A stretch of DNA of 29,724 nucleotides from a virus. This document shows positions 23,022 to 27,996 of the stretch, piece by piece. Each line of letters opens with the position of its first letter. Within the stretch, counting starts at the first letter, position 1. A model generated the notes under the pieces. It worked only from the letters and a program-made list of their open reading frames with translations. It did not search any database and was not told the origin of the DNA. Where the stretch lies: the IMG/VR virus record IMGVR_UViG_3300032731_000230, positions 1 through 29,724 of that record; one strand, given 5' to 3'. Position numbers and translations under genes: made by a program.

Positions 23022-23156
23022 TTATTTATTCAACTCCTTTGTTGTTACTTCTTCGCAACTTCCCTCGCTTACATTATCAAATAAAATGTCTGTTATTTCA
23101 TCTATTGATGTTTCTTCGTCATCTATAACTATTCTAATATCAAATATTCTTTTCAT
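23022..23156 (-). CDS. Small acidic protein (44 residues)
   Basis: ATG at 23156, preceded by AAGGAGTTAAT (good Shine-Dalgarno, spacing 6). MKRIFDIRIVIDDEETSIDE suggests a short beta strand then acidic helix. TAA at 23022. One base before the next ATG. Strong ribosome site supports expression. Function unknown. Confidence 0.55.
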   Translation of the reverse strand: MKRIFDIRIVIDDEETSIDEITDILFDNVSEGSCEEVTTKELNK

Positions 23157-23173
23157 ATTAACTCCTTATTTGG

Positions 23174-23290
23174 TTAGTTTATTTCTTCTAAAATTTCTTC
23201 GATTGCTATCCCTCCGAATGTTACGGCATCTTTAACAGCAGCTATTGGTAGCTCAACAACAGTTTTAACAAGTGCTTTTAATAGTCCCAT
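23174..23290 (-). CDS. Small conserved-looking phage protein (38 residues)
   Basis: ATG at 23290, TAA at 23174. MGLLKALVKTVVELPIAAVK, then DAVTFGGIAIEEILEEIN. The K-T-V-V-E-L-P-x-A-x-V-K-D pattern recurs in tiny phage proteins that I recall without a known function. Amphipathic helix, possibly membrane-peripheral. Starts in a cassette junction without Shine-Dalgarno. Confidence 0.6.
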   Translation of the reverse strand: MGLLKALVKTVVELPIAAVKDAVTFGGIAIEEILEEIN

Positions 23291-23308
23291 AAGTTTATTT
23301 GGTTAGTT
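23288..23308 (-). repeat. Cassette junction repeat copy
   Basis: Minus strand ACTAACCAAATAAACTTATG, same as 22855-22875. Here the DNA before it is a structured non-coding element, although the frame still reads L-T-K stop, so the repeat is kept even where the upstream gene is not obvious. Confidence 0.6.
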
Positions 23309-23318
23309 TTAAATCGGA

Positions 23319-23360
23319 GAGCGATAGTTTGTACAGAGGGTCGTAACCCTACTATCGCTC
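23319..23360 (-). ncRNA. Stem-closed RNA element with inner hairpin
   Basis: GAGCGATAGT/ACTATCGCTC, 10 bp perfect (23351-23360 with 23319-23328), encloses an AGGGT-TACG-ACCCT hairpin (23337-23350) and 8 unpaired bases. It begins 2 bases after the stop of the WRVYAG-type frame. First of four such elements in 390 bases. Either strand could fold; minus is favoured by gene direction. Confidence 0.45.
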
Positions 23361-23362
23361 GC

Positions 23363-23494
23363 CTAGGACTCATTGAGCATAGGGAACTCGTGGAAACCTA
23401 CGCCGTTTTTACTTTCTTTGCCACCAATGATGTCCTCATGGAAGAGAGCGAAAGAACCTGCGTAGACCCTCCAAGAGTCCGTCTGGCAGTCCAA
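23363..23494 (-). CDS. Possible small protein with WRVYAGSFALFHE motif
   Basis: 43 residues if started at TTG 23494 (no ATG after the in-frame TAA), stop TAG at 23363. WRVYAGSFALFHED matches WKVYAGFFALHHE of the 38-residue gene at 21969-22085, then IIGGKESKNGVGFHEFPMLN follows. A different frame with an ATG (MEGSERLKVLIIGLPDG) overlaps, and the DNA also forms a long hairpin, so the frame may be a degraded or leaderless gene. Kept because of the protein-level match. Confidence 0.35.
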   Translation of the reverse strand: MDCQTDSWRVYAGSFALFHEDIIGGKESKNGVGFHEFPMLNES

Positions 23495-23531
23495 TGATAA
23501 GGACTTTTAATCTCTCGCTTCCCTCCATGAG
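23435..23531 (-). ncRNA. Long 21-bp imperfect hairpin element
   Basis: Minus strand CTCATGGAGGGAAGCGAGAG pairs with the arm ending CTCTCTTCCATGAG: 21 paired positions, one A-C mismatch and three G-U pairs, only possible as wobble on this strand. Inside are AGTCC/GGACT and a smaller hairpin. It overlaps the WRVYAG-type frame and carries an ATG in its 5' arm, so it may hide a start codon. Confidence 0.5.
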
Positions 23532-23574
23532 ATGTTAACCTCATTCTTTTGTAGGGTTAACGGTTGTTAAAGAG

Positions 23575-23637
23575 GACTGGTTGGATTGGGGTTCGAACCT
23601 ATACCACCCTTAAGACGGTGAGTACCACCAACCAGCC
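23575..23637 (-). ncRNA. tRNA-like element without a D arm
   Basis: Closing stem GGCTGGTTGG/CCAACCAGTC (10 bp, one G-U). Inside: a stem-loop ACCGT-CTTAAGG-GTGGT with a 7-base loop that would present UAA like an anticodon, then GGTTCGAACC, the exact T-loop consensus. Only 7 bases separate the closing stem from the anticodon-like stem, so there is no D arm, the T stem is weak, and no CCA end is encoded. A decayed tRNA-Leu, a tRNA mimic or an RNA of the same type as its neighbours are all possible. Confidence 0.45.
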
Positions 23638-23647
23638 ATCAAATCAA

Positions 23648-23704
23648 GCAATAATGACTTTGGGAGTTCCCACCTGCGAACAGATGAAAGTTAGCCATTA
23701 TTGC
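23648..23704 (-). ncRNA. Three-way-junction-like RNA element
   Basis: GCAATAATG/CATTATTGC (9 bp perfect) then ACTTT/AAAGT (5 bp) close two hairpins: CATCTG-TTCG-CAGGTG (6 bp, G-U pair on this strand only) and GGG-AACT-CCC. Same layout and length as the tRNA-like element 10 bases further on. It overlaps the stop of the 37-residue gene, and an ATGGCT overlaps that stop (TAATG), opening a 19-codon frame. Confidence 0.5.
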
Positions 23705-23811
23705 CTGGTTTGAATTAGCATTTTATGAATATGTTTTAATGCTTTTTCTAAATTCGGTATCTTTGCTTTCCTTGCAGTACTTAATGCTTTTTCATATTCA
23801 GTCTTCTTCAT
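23698..23811 (-). CDS. Small helical basic protein (37 residues)
   Basis: ATG at 23811 with GGAGTAAAT Shine-Dalgarno (AGAGGAG, spacing 6), TAA at 23698. MKKTEYEKALSTARKAKIPN, then LEKALKHIHKMLIQTRQ. The ribosome site lies in the end of the previous gene. Function unknown. Confidence 0.55.
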   Translation of the reverse strand: MKKTEYEKALSTARKAKIPNLEKALKHIHKMLIQTRQ

Positions 23812-23813
23812 AT

Positions 23814-23951
23814 TTACTCCTCTGATTCGTTAAATAAATCGTCTAAGTCATCTTCTAAATAATCCAACTTAATACGGCTATCCCACTCCTTGAGTGCGTA
23901 GACAATCTTTTCCAATATGCTTTTTAGTTTTTTCATTTCTTCCTTCTTCAT
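23814..23951 (-). CDS. Small acidic helical protein (45 residues)
   Basis: ATG at 23951 with AGAGGAGTAAAT upstream, TAA at 23814. MKKEEMKKLKSILEKIVYAL, then an acidic end (YLEDDLDDLFNESEE). The final SEE codons (TCAGAGGAG) double as the Shine-Dalgarno of the next gene. Function unknown. Confidence 0.55.
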   Translation of the reverse strand: MKKEEMKKLKSILEKIVYALKEWDSRIKLDYLEDDLDDLFNESEE

Positions 23952-23953
23952 AT

Positions 23954-24133
23954 TTACTCCTCTGATTTAATTGTCCATTCTTCTTTTGGTTCTTCTAATA
24001 AATATTTTTTATAAAGTTCTAATCCAAAAGTTGCCCAGAAATTCTGTTGTTCTGACGGACTTAGCCAATAACCAAAATTCTGCTTCATTTCATTATATAT
24101 ATTGGTTATTTCTTTTTTAGTTTCATCTTCCAT
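23954..24133 (-). CDS. Small acidic protein (59 residues)
   Basis: ATG at 24133 with AAAGGAGTAAAT upstream, TAA at 23954. MEDETKKEITNIYNEMKQNF, then GYWLSPSEQQNFWATFGLEL and an end in KSEE that again encodes the next gene's Shine-Dalgarno. Not recognised. Confidence 0.55.
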   Translation of the reverse strand: MEDETKKEITNIYNEMKQNFGYWLSPSEQQNFWATFGLELYKKYLLEEPKEEWTIKSEE

Positions 24134-24135
24134 AT

Positions 24136-24375
24136 TTACTCCTTTAGTTTATTTAAGATTTCTTGACGGCATTCGTTGAAAGCTCTAGCATAAAAATTAG
24201 CTGGAGTTTTTACTTCCTTCTCCTCTGGCAACACATCCAACACAGCCTGCTTTATCTGGGCGTGGATGAATTGTTTGATATTAGTTGCATCCCAAACATC
24301 TCTTAAATGATAATCAGATACAAACTGCTCATCAAAATCATTATCTACTCGCTCTAATATCTTGTTTAGTTTCAT
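24136..24375 (-). CDS. Hypothetical protein with FIHAxIKQAVLDV motif
   Basis: 79 residues. IKQFIHAQIKQAVLDVLPEE is shared, with small changes, with the 76-residue protein at 26455-26685 (IKLFIHAEIKQAVLDVVEE), so the two are paralogues. The N-terminus (MKLNKILERVDNDFDEQFV) and C-terminus (ARAFNECRQEILNKLKE) are helical. Function unknown. The ATG at 24375 has no clear Shine-Dalgarno. Confidence 0.65.
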   Translation of the reverse strand: MKLNKILERVDNDFDEQFVSDYHLRDVWDATNIKQFIHAQIKQAVLDVLPEEKEVKTPANFYARAFNECRQEILNKLKE

Positions 24376-24387
24376 AGGGTTATCTTA

Positions 24388-24594
24388 TTAATTTCTTCTT
24401 TTTACACCAACAATAGCTTCCAAATAATCTGAAGCCAATACAATTTCTTCTTCTTCCGATAATGGTTTTCCGTTTTCTCTTGCTTCAATAGCACCTGAAG
24501 AAAGTTCTAACCCAACATGAGCTGTAACTCCCTTAAACTGAATATATAATGTTTTAGGTATTCTTGTGTCCAAAGTGTAATATATTTTCTCCAT
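24388..24594 (-). CDS. Small alpha/beta hypothetical protein
   Basis: 68 residues: short strands (KIYYTLDTRIPKTLYIQF, AHVGLELSSGAIEARENG) then a helix (SEEEEIVLASDYLEAIVG). Preceded by the L-T-K stop of the upstream membrane protein and a longer than usual AT-rich gap. Not recognised. Confidence 0.6.
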   Translation of the reverse strand: MEKIYYTLDTRIPKTLYIQFKGVTAHVGLELSSGAIEARENGKPLSEEEEIVLASDYLEAIVGVKRRN

Positions 24595-24607
24595 ACTACT
24601 TATGTTT

Positions 24608-24769
24608 TTATTTGGTTAGTTTAGATAAAATATAGCTTATATTCTCGGAATTATTCTTGATAAGCCATGACTGCTCTTGAACGATATTAAACACACGACG
24701 TTGTAATATCAAAACTGCAATTAAATCAACCGCTAGTATCAATATAACGACGCTTTGTAATAGCTCCAT
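24608..24769 (-). CDS. Small single-pass membrane protein (53 residues)
   Basis: ATG at 24769, TAA at 24608. MELLQSVVILILAVDLIAVL is a membrane helix, then a polar tail ending SYILSKLTK. Starts in a cassette junction. The L-T-K end is shared with two neighbours because it is encoded by the junction DNA. Function unknown. Confidence 0.55.
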   Translation of the reverse strand: MELLQSVVILILAVDLIAVLILQRRVFNIVQEQSWLIKNNSENISYILSKLTK

Positions 24770-24789
24770 AAGTTTGTTTATGTTAGTTT
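24767..24789 (-). repeat. Cassette junction repeat copy
   Basis: Minus strand CTAACATAAACAAACTTATG followed by GAG, the start of the 53-residue membrane protein. Identical to 25073-25095 over the whole motif. Confidence 0.6.
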
Positions 24790-25075
24790 ATAAAGCCACT
24801 CTGTTTTTTAACTCATTTATTAAAGCATTCATTCTTTCTATAACATCAATATCTTTCTGAATATCCTCCGCCAAATCACAATCTCTTTTTGCTCTATCCT
24901 TTCCAACTTCCTCTAGCTTTTCTGGTGTTAAAACTGGATTCAGCTTTTGAGTTAATAGAGAAATGTTTTCATCCAATCTTTGAATTTCTTTATCCAATAT
25001 TGACATTACCATTTGAATTTCAGGTGTTTCGCCGATTTTAGTTTTAGCACCTTCACATTGTTCTAAATTCTCCAT
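24788..25075 (-). CDS. Coiled-coil hypothetical protein
   Basis: 95 residues, almost fully helical with heptads (MVMSILDKEIQRLDENISLL, IQKDIDVIERMNALINELKN). Two Cys, no motif. The region upstream holds the structured RNA at 25112-25231, so this may be the gene controlled by it. Not recognised. Confidence 0.65.
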   Translation of the reverse strand: MENLEQCEGAKTKIGETPEIQMVMSILDKEIQRLDENISLLTQKLNPVLTPEKLEEVGKDRAKRDCDLAEDIQKDIDVIERMNALINELKNRVAL

Positions 25076-25095
25076 AAGTTTGTTTATGTTAGTTT
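25073..25095 (-). repeat. Cassette junction repeat copy
   Basis: Minus strand CTAACATAAACAAACTTATG followed by GAG, starting the 95-residue gene. Here no coding frame precedes it, only the structured RNA region. Confidence 0.6.
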
Positions 25096-25111
25096 AATTA
25101 ATTAATCAACT

Positions 25112-25231
25112 AAAGGGGCATAAGTATGTATCTTTTTCTACAAATTAAGCTGTTGATTGTACTAATTGCGCATGACGATAAAAGAACAAATTTGATTTCG
25201 TCAACTGCGCGAAGTGGTCTTATACCCCTTT
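25112..25231 (-). ncRNA. Structured RNA with 13-bp closing stem
   Basis: In the 162-base gene-free gap. AAAGGGGTATAAG (25219-25231) pairs with CTTATGCCCCTTT (25112-25124), 13 bp with one G-U that becomes a C-A mismatch on the plus strand, so the minus strand is the likely RNA. Inside, GCGC + TGACGA (25207-25210, 25198-25203) pairs with TCGTCA + GCGC (25173-25178, 25168-25171), 10 bp with an internal loop. A TATAAT at 25237-25242 could start transcription right at the stem. Nothing known recognised. Leader, riboswitch-like element or small RNA are open. Confidence 0.55.
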
Positions 25232-25237
25232 GGCTAA

Positions 25238-25552
25238 TTATAAATTCCATGGATTACATTTTGGTTTGGCCTCATCTCCTCCCCAGGAGTGCCGAATTTG
25301 GCCAGATTCTGCCTTCTGTGCTGATTCCGTCGCCAATATGGTATCTCGTACCCCTTCCCACCTATAAGCGATTGTAGCACCTTTTTTATTAGGGATCGAA
25401 ATTACATTCGGACTTTCAGATTTTCTAAGTCTTCTTTCACCATTTGAAACTTTATAACCAAGATCACGACAGATCTGTTCCATTTCAGCAACAGTGATCT
25501 CACCTCTTGATTTTATTATTTCGTTTAGTTTTTGTTTTAATCCGACCCGCAT
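25238..25552 (-). CDS. Winged-helix-like DNA-binding protein
   Basis: 104 residues. KLNEIIKSRGEITVAEMEQI, then CRDLGYKVSNGERRLRKS fits helix-turn-helix plus wing: a first helix, a turn (GEITVAEM), and a recognition-like helix (VSNGERRLRK), then a beta wing (VISIPNKKGATIAYRWEG). Such phage proteins are often small regulators. Overlaps the 64-residue gene start region by 53 bases. Target unknown. Confidence 0.6.
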   Translation of the reverse strand: MRVGLKQKLNEIIKSRGEITVAEMEQICRDLGYKVSNGERRLRKSESPNVISIPNKKGATIAYRWEGVRDTILATESAQKAESGQIRHSWGGDEAKPKCNPWNL

Positions 25553-25694
25553 ATCCTTGTTCTATTAATTTTTGATAGTACACGAAATTGTTTCCGGCTA
25601 TCCTGATAAATTCACTTGATAATTTAATTTTCTCTGATAAGGCCAGCGCCTTCATTTTTAGTTCAAACTTTTGCCTTGCTTCTTTTGGTTGCAT
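25500..25694 (-). CDS. Small basic helical protein
   Basis: 64 residues, ATG at 25694 with AAGGAGTTAAT upstream (strong Shine-Dalgarno). KEARQKFELKMKALALSEKI, then a basic tail (GRIKTKTKRNNKIKR). Overlaps the winged-helix gene in another frame. The ribosome site favours this one as real. Not recognised. Confidence 0.6.
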   Translation of the reverse strand: MQPKEARQKFELKMKALALSEKIKLSSEFIRIAGNNFVYYQKLIEQGYAGRIKTKTKRNNKIKR

Positions 25695-25722
25695 ATTAAC
25701 TCCTTATTTATTATTGCTAAAT

Positions 25723-26358
25723 TTATATTAAAGTTTTTTGTCTGGTTTGGTCTTCTATTCTCTGCATTGCTTGTTCGTAGTATTCCTTGTCAAGCTCGCA
25801 AGCAGTTAGGTCAAAGCCCATGTAATGACAGGCAATAGCTATGCTTCCACTACCCATGTGAGTATCAAGTATCTTATCTCCCTCTTTGGCGTAGTTCTTA
25901 AGTAGCCATTTATAAAGTTGTACTGGCTTTTGACAAGGATGTATAGTTTCTTCACATCTATTAAGCGAATACCATTCTATATCTACCAGAGCTACTCGTT
26001 TGTGCATAGAGGTAGATGCTATCTCACAATCGCTGAATTTAGGATGTTTAGTATGTTTGTACCAAACTATAGCTCCCCCAAGATTATGGAAACAATTATA
26101 ATAATTTGCTCCCCATATTATTTGATTCTTAGAAACTCTATTTACTTCGTTAAAATATTCTATATTAGGTGTTTTATTATTCCATTTAACATTTCCAAAC
26201 TTCCCTCTTGTAACTCCTTTTTTCTTGTTCGCTTTTTTATTTGTAAAATCTCCTATCCCATACGGAGGGTCAACTATAGCCAACTCAAAATGGTTGTCAG
26301 CATATCGCTTCATCAACTCCATGCAATCCATGTTGTAAATCTTTAAGTCTGGAGCCAT
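25723..26358 (-). CDS. DNA methyltransferase of the DPPY type (N6-adenine or N4-cytosine)
   Basis: 211 residues. DPPYGIG at 30-36 is the catalytic loop and DTHMGSGSIAIA at 165-176 the SAM-binding motif; HPCQKP (140-145) is the conserved segment between them. DPPY before the FxGxG-type motif makes it a beta-class enzyme. The target-recognition region is short, typical of phage orphan methyltransferases. It would mark phage DNA, probably to resist host restriction. No restriction gene is nearby. The target sequence cannot be read from this. Confidence 0.9.
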   Translation of the reverse strand: MAPDLKIYNMDCMELMKRYADNHFELAIVDPPYGIGDFTNKKANKKKGVTRGKFGNVKWNNKTPNIEYFNEVNRVSKNQIIWGANYYNCFHNLGGAIVWYKHTKHPKFSDCEIASTSMHKRVALVDIEWYSLNRCEETIHPCQKPVQLYKWLLKNYAKEGDKILDTHMGSGSIAIACHYMGFDLTACELDKEYYEQAMQRIEDQTRQKTLI

Positions 26359-26441
26359 AAATCTGAAATTAATTTACTTAATAACACCCACAATACCACC
26401 CCAGCACCCATACCATACAAAAATGCGTCAAGTTTAGTCAT
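26343..26441 (-). CDS. Tiny single-pass membrane protein (32 residues)
   Basis: ATG at 26441, TAA at 26343, overlapping the methyltransferase start by 16 bases. MTKLDAFLYGMGAGVVLWVL is one membrane helix with a short tail. Complete frame in an otherwise empty gap is the only support. Function unknown. Confidence 0.4.
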   Translation of the reverse strand: MTKLDAFLYGMGAGVVLWVLLSKLISDLWLQT

Positions 26442-26454
26442 ATAATTCTACTGG

Positions 26455-26685
26455 CTATTTATAATGATTTCTTAGAACACTTATAATCCAATCACTACCA
26501 CTATATACATCACCCTTTTTATCAATCATGGTAATAGTTTCTTCAACCACATCCAACACAGCCTGCTTGATTTCGGCGTGGATGAAGAGTTTTATATTTT
26601 TATAATCAACACATATTGTTTCATTGTCCTGATAAACAAAATTTAATTTATCAAGTTCTCTGTCTACTTGTTGTTCTGGTTTCAT
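26455..26685 (-). CDS. Hypothetical protein, paralogue with FIHAxIKQAVLDV motif
   Basis: 76 residues. IKLFIHAEIKQAVLDVVEE matches the 79-residue protein at 24136-24375. The start has AAGGAGTTAAT, a strong Shine-Dalgarno, which lies in the end of the previous gene; the reading frames overlap by 4 bases (ATGA). N-terminus MKPEQQVDRELDKLNFVYQD. Function unknown. Confidence 0.65.
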   Translation of the reverse strand: MKPEQQVDRELDKLNFVYQDNETICVDYKNIKLFIHAEIKQAVLDVVEETITMIDKKGDVYSGSDWIISVLRNHYK

Positions 26686-27086
26686 ATTAACTCCTTATTT
26701 ATTAGCTTGTTTTCAATTAATTCTATCAACATTTTTGCCATTGCATTTGCTAGTTTCTTGTCAGCAAATACTAAGCCCCCATGACCATTACAATCTACCT
26801 CCCAGCTATTGTCTACGTACTTACAAATATTTAGATAACTGTATTTCCCTCGAAGTTTATTTTTTACTTTATAAGGCAACAGCTCGCCCAACTCAGCGAC
26901 CGTGAAGGCGGGAAAATGCTCTTGAACTAGAAATCCGTGTCTTCGTTTTATTTTTTTATAATGCAATTCCCAGACAGTTTTGTTGCCTGTATATTTTATC
27001 CAATAAAACAAACTTTCCTGCTTCACACCCAGCTTTTCTAATTTCATTGACAGCTCACGGCTAACTACTTGGTCTTCTACTTTCAT
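26682..27086 (-). CDS. Conserved-looking phage hypothetical protein with FPAFTVAELGELLP motif
   Basis: 134 residues. FPAFTVAELGELLP and the WEVDCNGHGG segment recall proteins repeated in tailed phages without a known function. LFYWIKYTGNKTVWELHY forms strands, then a helical end (LANAMAKMLIELIENKLI). Strong Shine-Dalgarno (AAGGAGTTGAT) inside the end of the 46-residue gene. Two-gene overlap of 4 bases. Confidence 0.7.
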   Translation of the reverse strand: MKVEDQVVSRELSMKLEKLGVKQESLFYWIKYTGNKTVWELHYKKIKRRHGFLVQEHFPAFTVAELGELLPYKVKNKLRGKYSYLNICKYVDNSWEVDCNGHGGLVFADKKLANAMAKMLIELIENKLINKELI

Positions 27087-27223
27087 ATCAACTCCTTATT
27101 TATTATTGCTAGATATTTCTCTGCTCGGCGTAGCAACTTATCATCCTTTGTCCGCACCGCCTCCTGATAATGATACTCCCACTTAGCCTTTAACATCTGT
27201 AACCTTTGTTTTGTCATATTCAT
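27083..27223 (-). CDS. Small helical basic protein (46 residues)
   Basis: ATG at 27223 (in-frame ATG also at 27217), TGA at 27083-27085 overlapping the next ATG (ATGA). MTKQRLQMLKAKWEYHYQEA, then RTKDDKLLRRAEKYLAIINK. Its end contains the Shine-Dalgarno of the following gene. Overlaps the last 41 bases of the ribbon-helix-helix gene. Function unknown. Confidence 0.5.
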   Translation of the reverse strand: MNMTKQRLQMLKAKWEYHYQEAVRTKDDKLLRRAEKYLAIINKELI

Positions 27224-27461
27224 TTATTATTTCCTCTAATCTACCGGCAATACTTTTTTTATGCTTTGTTTTTAATAAATAATTATAGTGTTCCTCCGAT
27301 ATAACCACCGCCTTTGTGAATCTAGTTGTCTTTGAATCTCGCATAACATGCTGATTATGATTATCATGATTAACATGATTAGTATGTCCTCCCTCCCTGA
27401 CCTCCCTTAATGAGCCCGGAAAGGCTCGGTCAGGTTCGGCATTGTTAAGCTCTTGCTTCAC
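27183..27461 (-). CDS. Ribbon-helix-helix-like regulator with His/Asn repeat
   Basis: 92 residues from GTG at 27461. A later ATG at residue 40 (MRDSKTTRFTKAVVISEEHY) would start just at the domain. VVISEEHYNYLLKTKHKKSI, then AGRLEEIINEY, fits a ribbon-helix-helix: a beta strand then two helices. Before it, THVN-like repeats (TNHVNHDNHNQHV) come from a 9-base DNA repeat. Such proteins repress phage promoters as dimers. No Shine-Dalgarno at the GTG, so the short version may be the real one. Confidence 0.55.
   Translation of the reverse strand: MKQELNNAEPDRAFPGSLREVREGGHTNHVNHDNHNQHVMRDSKTTRFTKAVVISEEHYNYLLKTKHKKSIAGRLEEIINEYDKTKVTDVKG
27347..27386 (-). repeat. Four 9-base iteron-like repeats
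   Basis: CTAATCATG, TTAATCATG, ATAATCATA, ATCAGCATG in tandem on the minus strand. They lie inside the regulator gene and encode its TNH/VNH/DNH stretch. Tandem AATCAT units are typical of operator or initiator binding sites, but a translated low-complexity run is the simpler reading. Confidence 0.45.
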
Positions 27462-27537
27462 AGCAGAGAAGGGTAGTCCGATCCCCTAAGCACACTTGTA
27501 TTCGTAGGTAAGTATGGGTAAACCTAAAAATTAAAAA

Positions 27538-27831
27538 TTACTTTTTATCTTTTGGAAACCATGTTCTAACTCTATTATCTTCTTCAATCTTTTTAGGTTG
27601 AACTTTAGGTTGATTCTGCTTTTTAGGCTTCGCTTCAATTTCTCCCTTGTTAATTTTTTGCAACCTTGCCTCCATTAAATGGTAAGCATCTCGTAATCCT
27701 GTAGTAGCCAATCTCTCATAAGCAATTAGCATTTTTCTAAAGATAATAAAATTCTCTTCAGCTGGGTTCATATCAATCCCTTTTTCAGCTAACCAGTCGT
27801 AAATTTGTTTTCTTGATTCTTTTTTAGTCAT
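27538..27831 (-). CDS. Helical hypothetical protein, first gene after the early promoter
   Basis: 97 residues from ATG at 27831; longer starts would run through the promoter and hairpin, so they are rejected. MTKKESRKQIYDWLAEKGID, then a helical middle (LRDAYHLMEARLQKINKGE) and a Lys/Pro/Gln tail (KPKKQNQPKVQPKKIEED). First in the transcript from 27907-27935. The U-run of the leader hairpin touches its ATG. Function unknown. Early-gene control is suggested by position. Confidence 0.6.
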   Translation of the reverse strand: MTKKESRKQIYDWLAEKGIDMNPAEENFIIFRKMLIAYERLATTGLRDAYHLMEARLQKINKGEIEAKPKKQNQPKVQPKKIEEDNRVRTWFPKDKK

Positions 27832-27898
27832 AAAAAAAACTCTCTTAACATGAGTTGCCAGGCTTTCATCAAGCCCTACGCTCATATTGAGAGAGTTT
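27832..27898 (-). terminator. Leader hairpin with U8 tail abutting a start codon
   Basis: Stem 1 AAACTCTCT/AGAGAGTTT (27890-27898 with 27837-27845, 9 bp), stem 2 TATGAG/CTCATG, stem 3 GGCTT/AAGCC, then TTTTTTTT and immediately ATG at 27831. Transcription from the promoter just upstream would begin at the first base of stem 1. It is a complete terminator or attenuator, or a 70-nt independent small RNA, and could be released by an antiterminator. The structure is clear, the function inferred. Confidence 0.6.
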
Positions 27899-27906
27899 CT
27901 GATGAA

Positions 27907-27935
27907 ATTATGGCAAGATTTATTGATTGTGTCAA
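27907..27935 (-). promoter_or_regulatory. Consensus sigma70 promoter
   Basis: TTGACA (27930-27935), 17 bases, CATAAT (27907-27912) on the minus strand: 6 of 6 and 5 of 6 to consensus with ideal spacing. Start expected near 27900, at the first base of the leader hairpin. Best promoter in the window. Confidence 0.8.
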
Positions 27936-27945
27936 TTGTATTCAT

Positions 27946-27974
27946 ACTATAGCACATATAAAAACTTCCGTCAT
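27946..27974 (-). promoter_or_regulatory. Second, extended -10 promoter upstream
   Basis: ATGACG (27969-27974), 17 bases, TGCTATAGT with extended TGn and TATAGT at 27946-27951 on the minus strand. It would start transcription inside the next promoter, near 27939. The -35 fits only 4 of 6 but the extended -10 compensates. Confidence 0.5.
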
Positions 27975-27982
27975 GTGGATAA
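27974..27982 (-). promoter_or_regulatory. Perfect DnaA box
   Basis: TTATCCACA, an exact match to the DnaA box, overlapping the -35 of the extended promoter. One box is enough for regulation by host DnaA. Origin use would need more boxes. Confidence 0.5.
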
Positions 27983-27996
27983 CTATCTAAAAACAC

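Noticed and set aside
22098-23500. Complete diversity-generating retroelement with template in the window
   Set aside because: No reverse transcriptase motif and no A-rich copy of the variable segment found. The WRVYAG repeat differs by non-adenine changes and is not its template.
23575-23637. Ordinary tRNA-Leu(UAA)
   Set aside because: T-loop and anticodon-like loop are present, but there is no D arm, the T stem has mismatches and the closing stem is 10 bp, so I report it only as tRNA-like.
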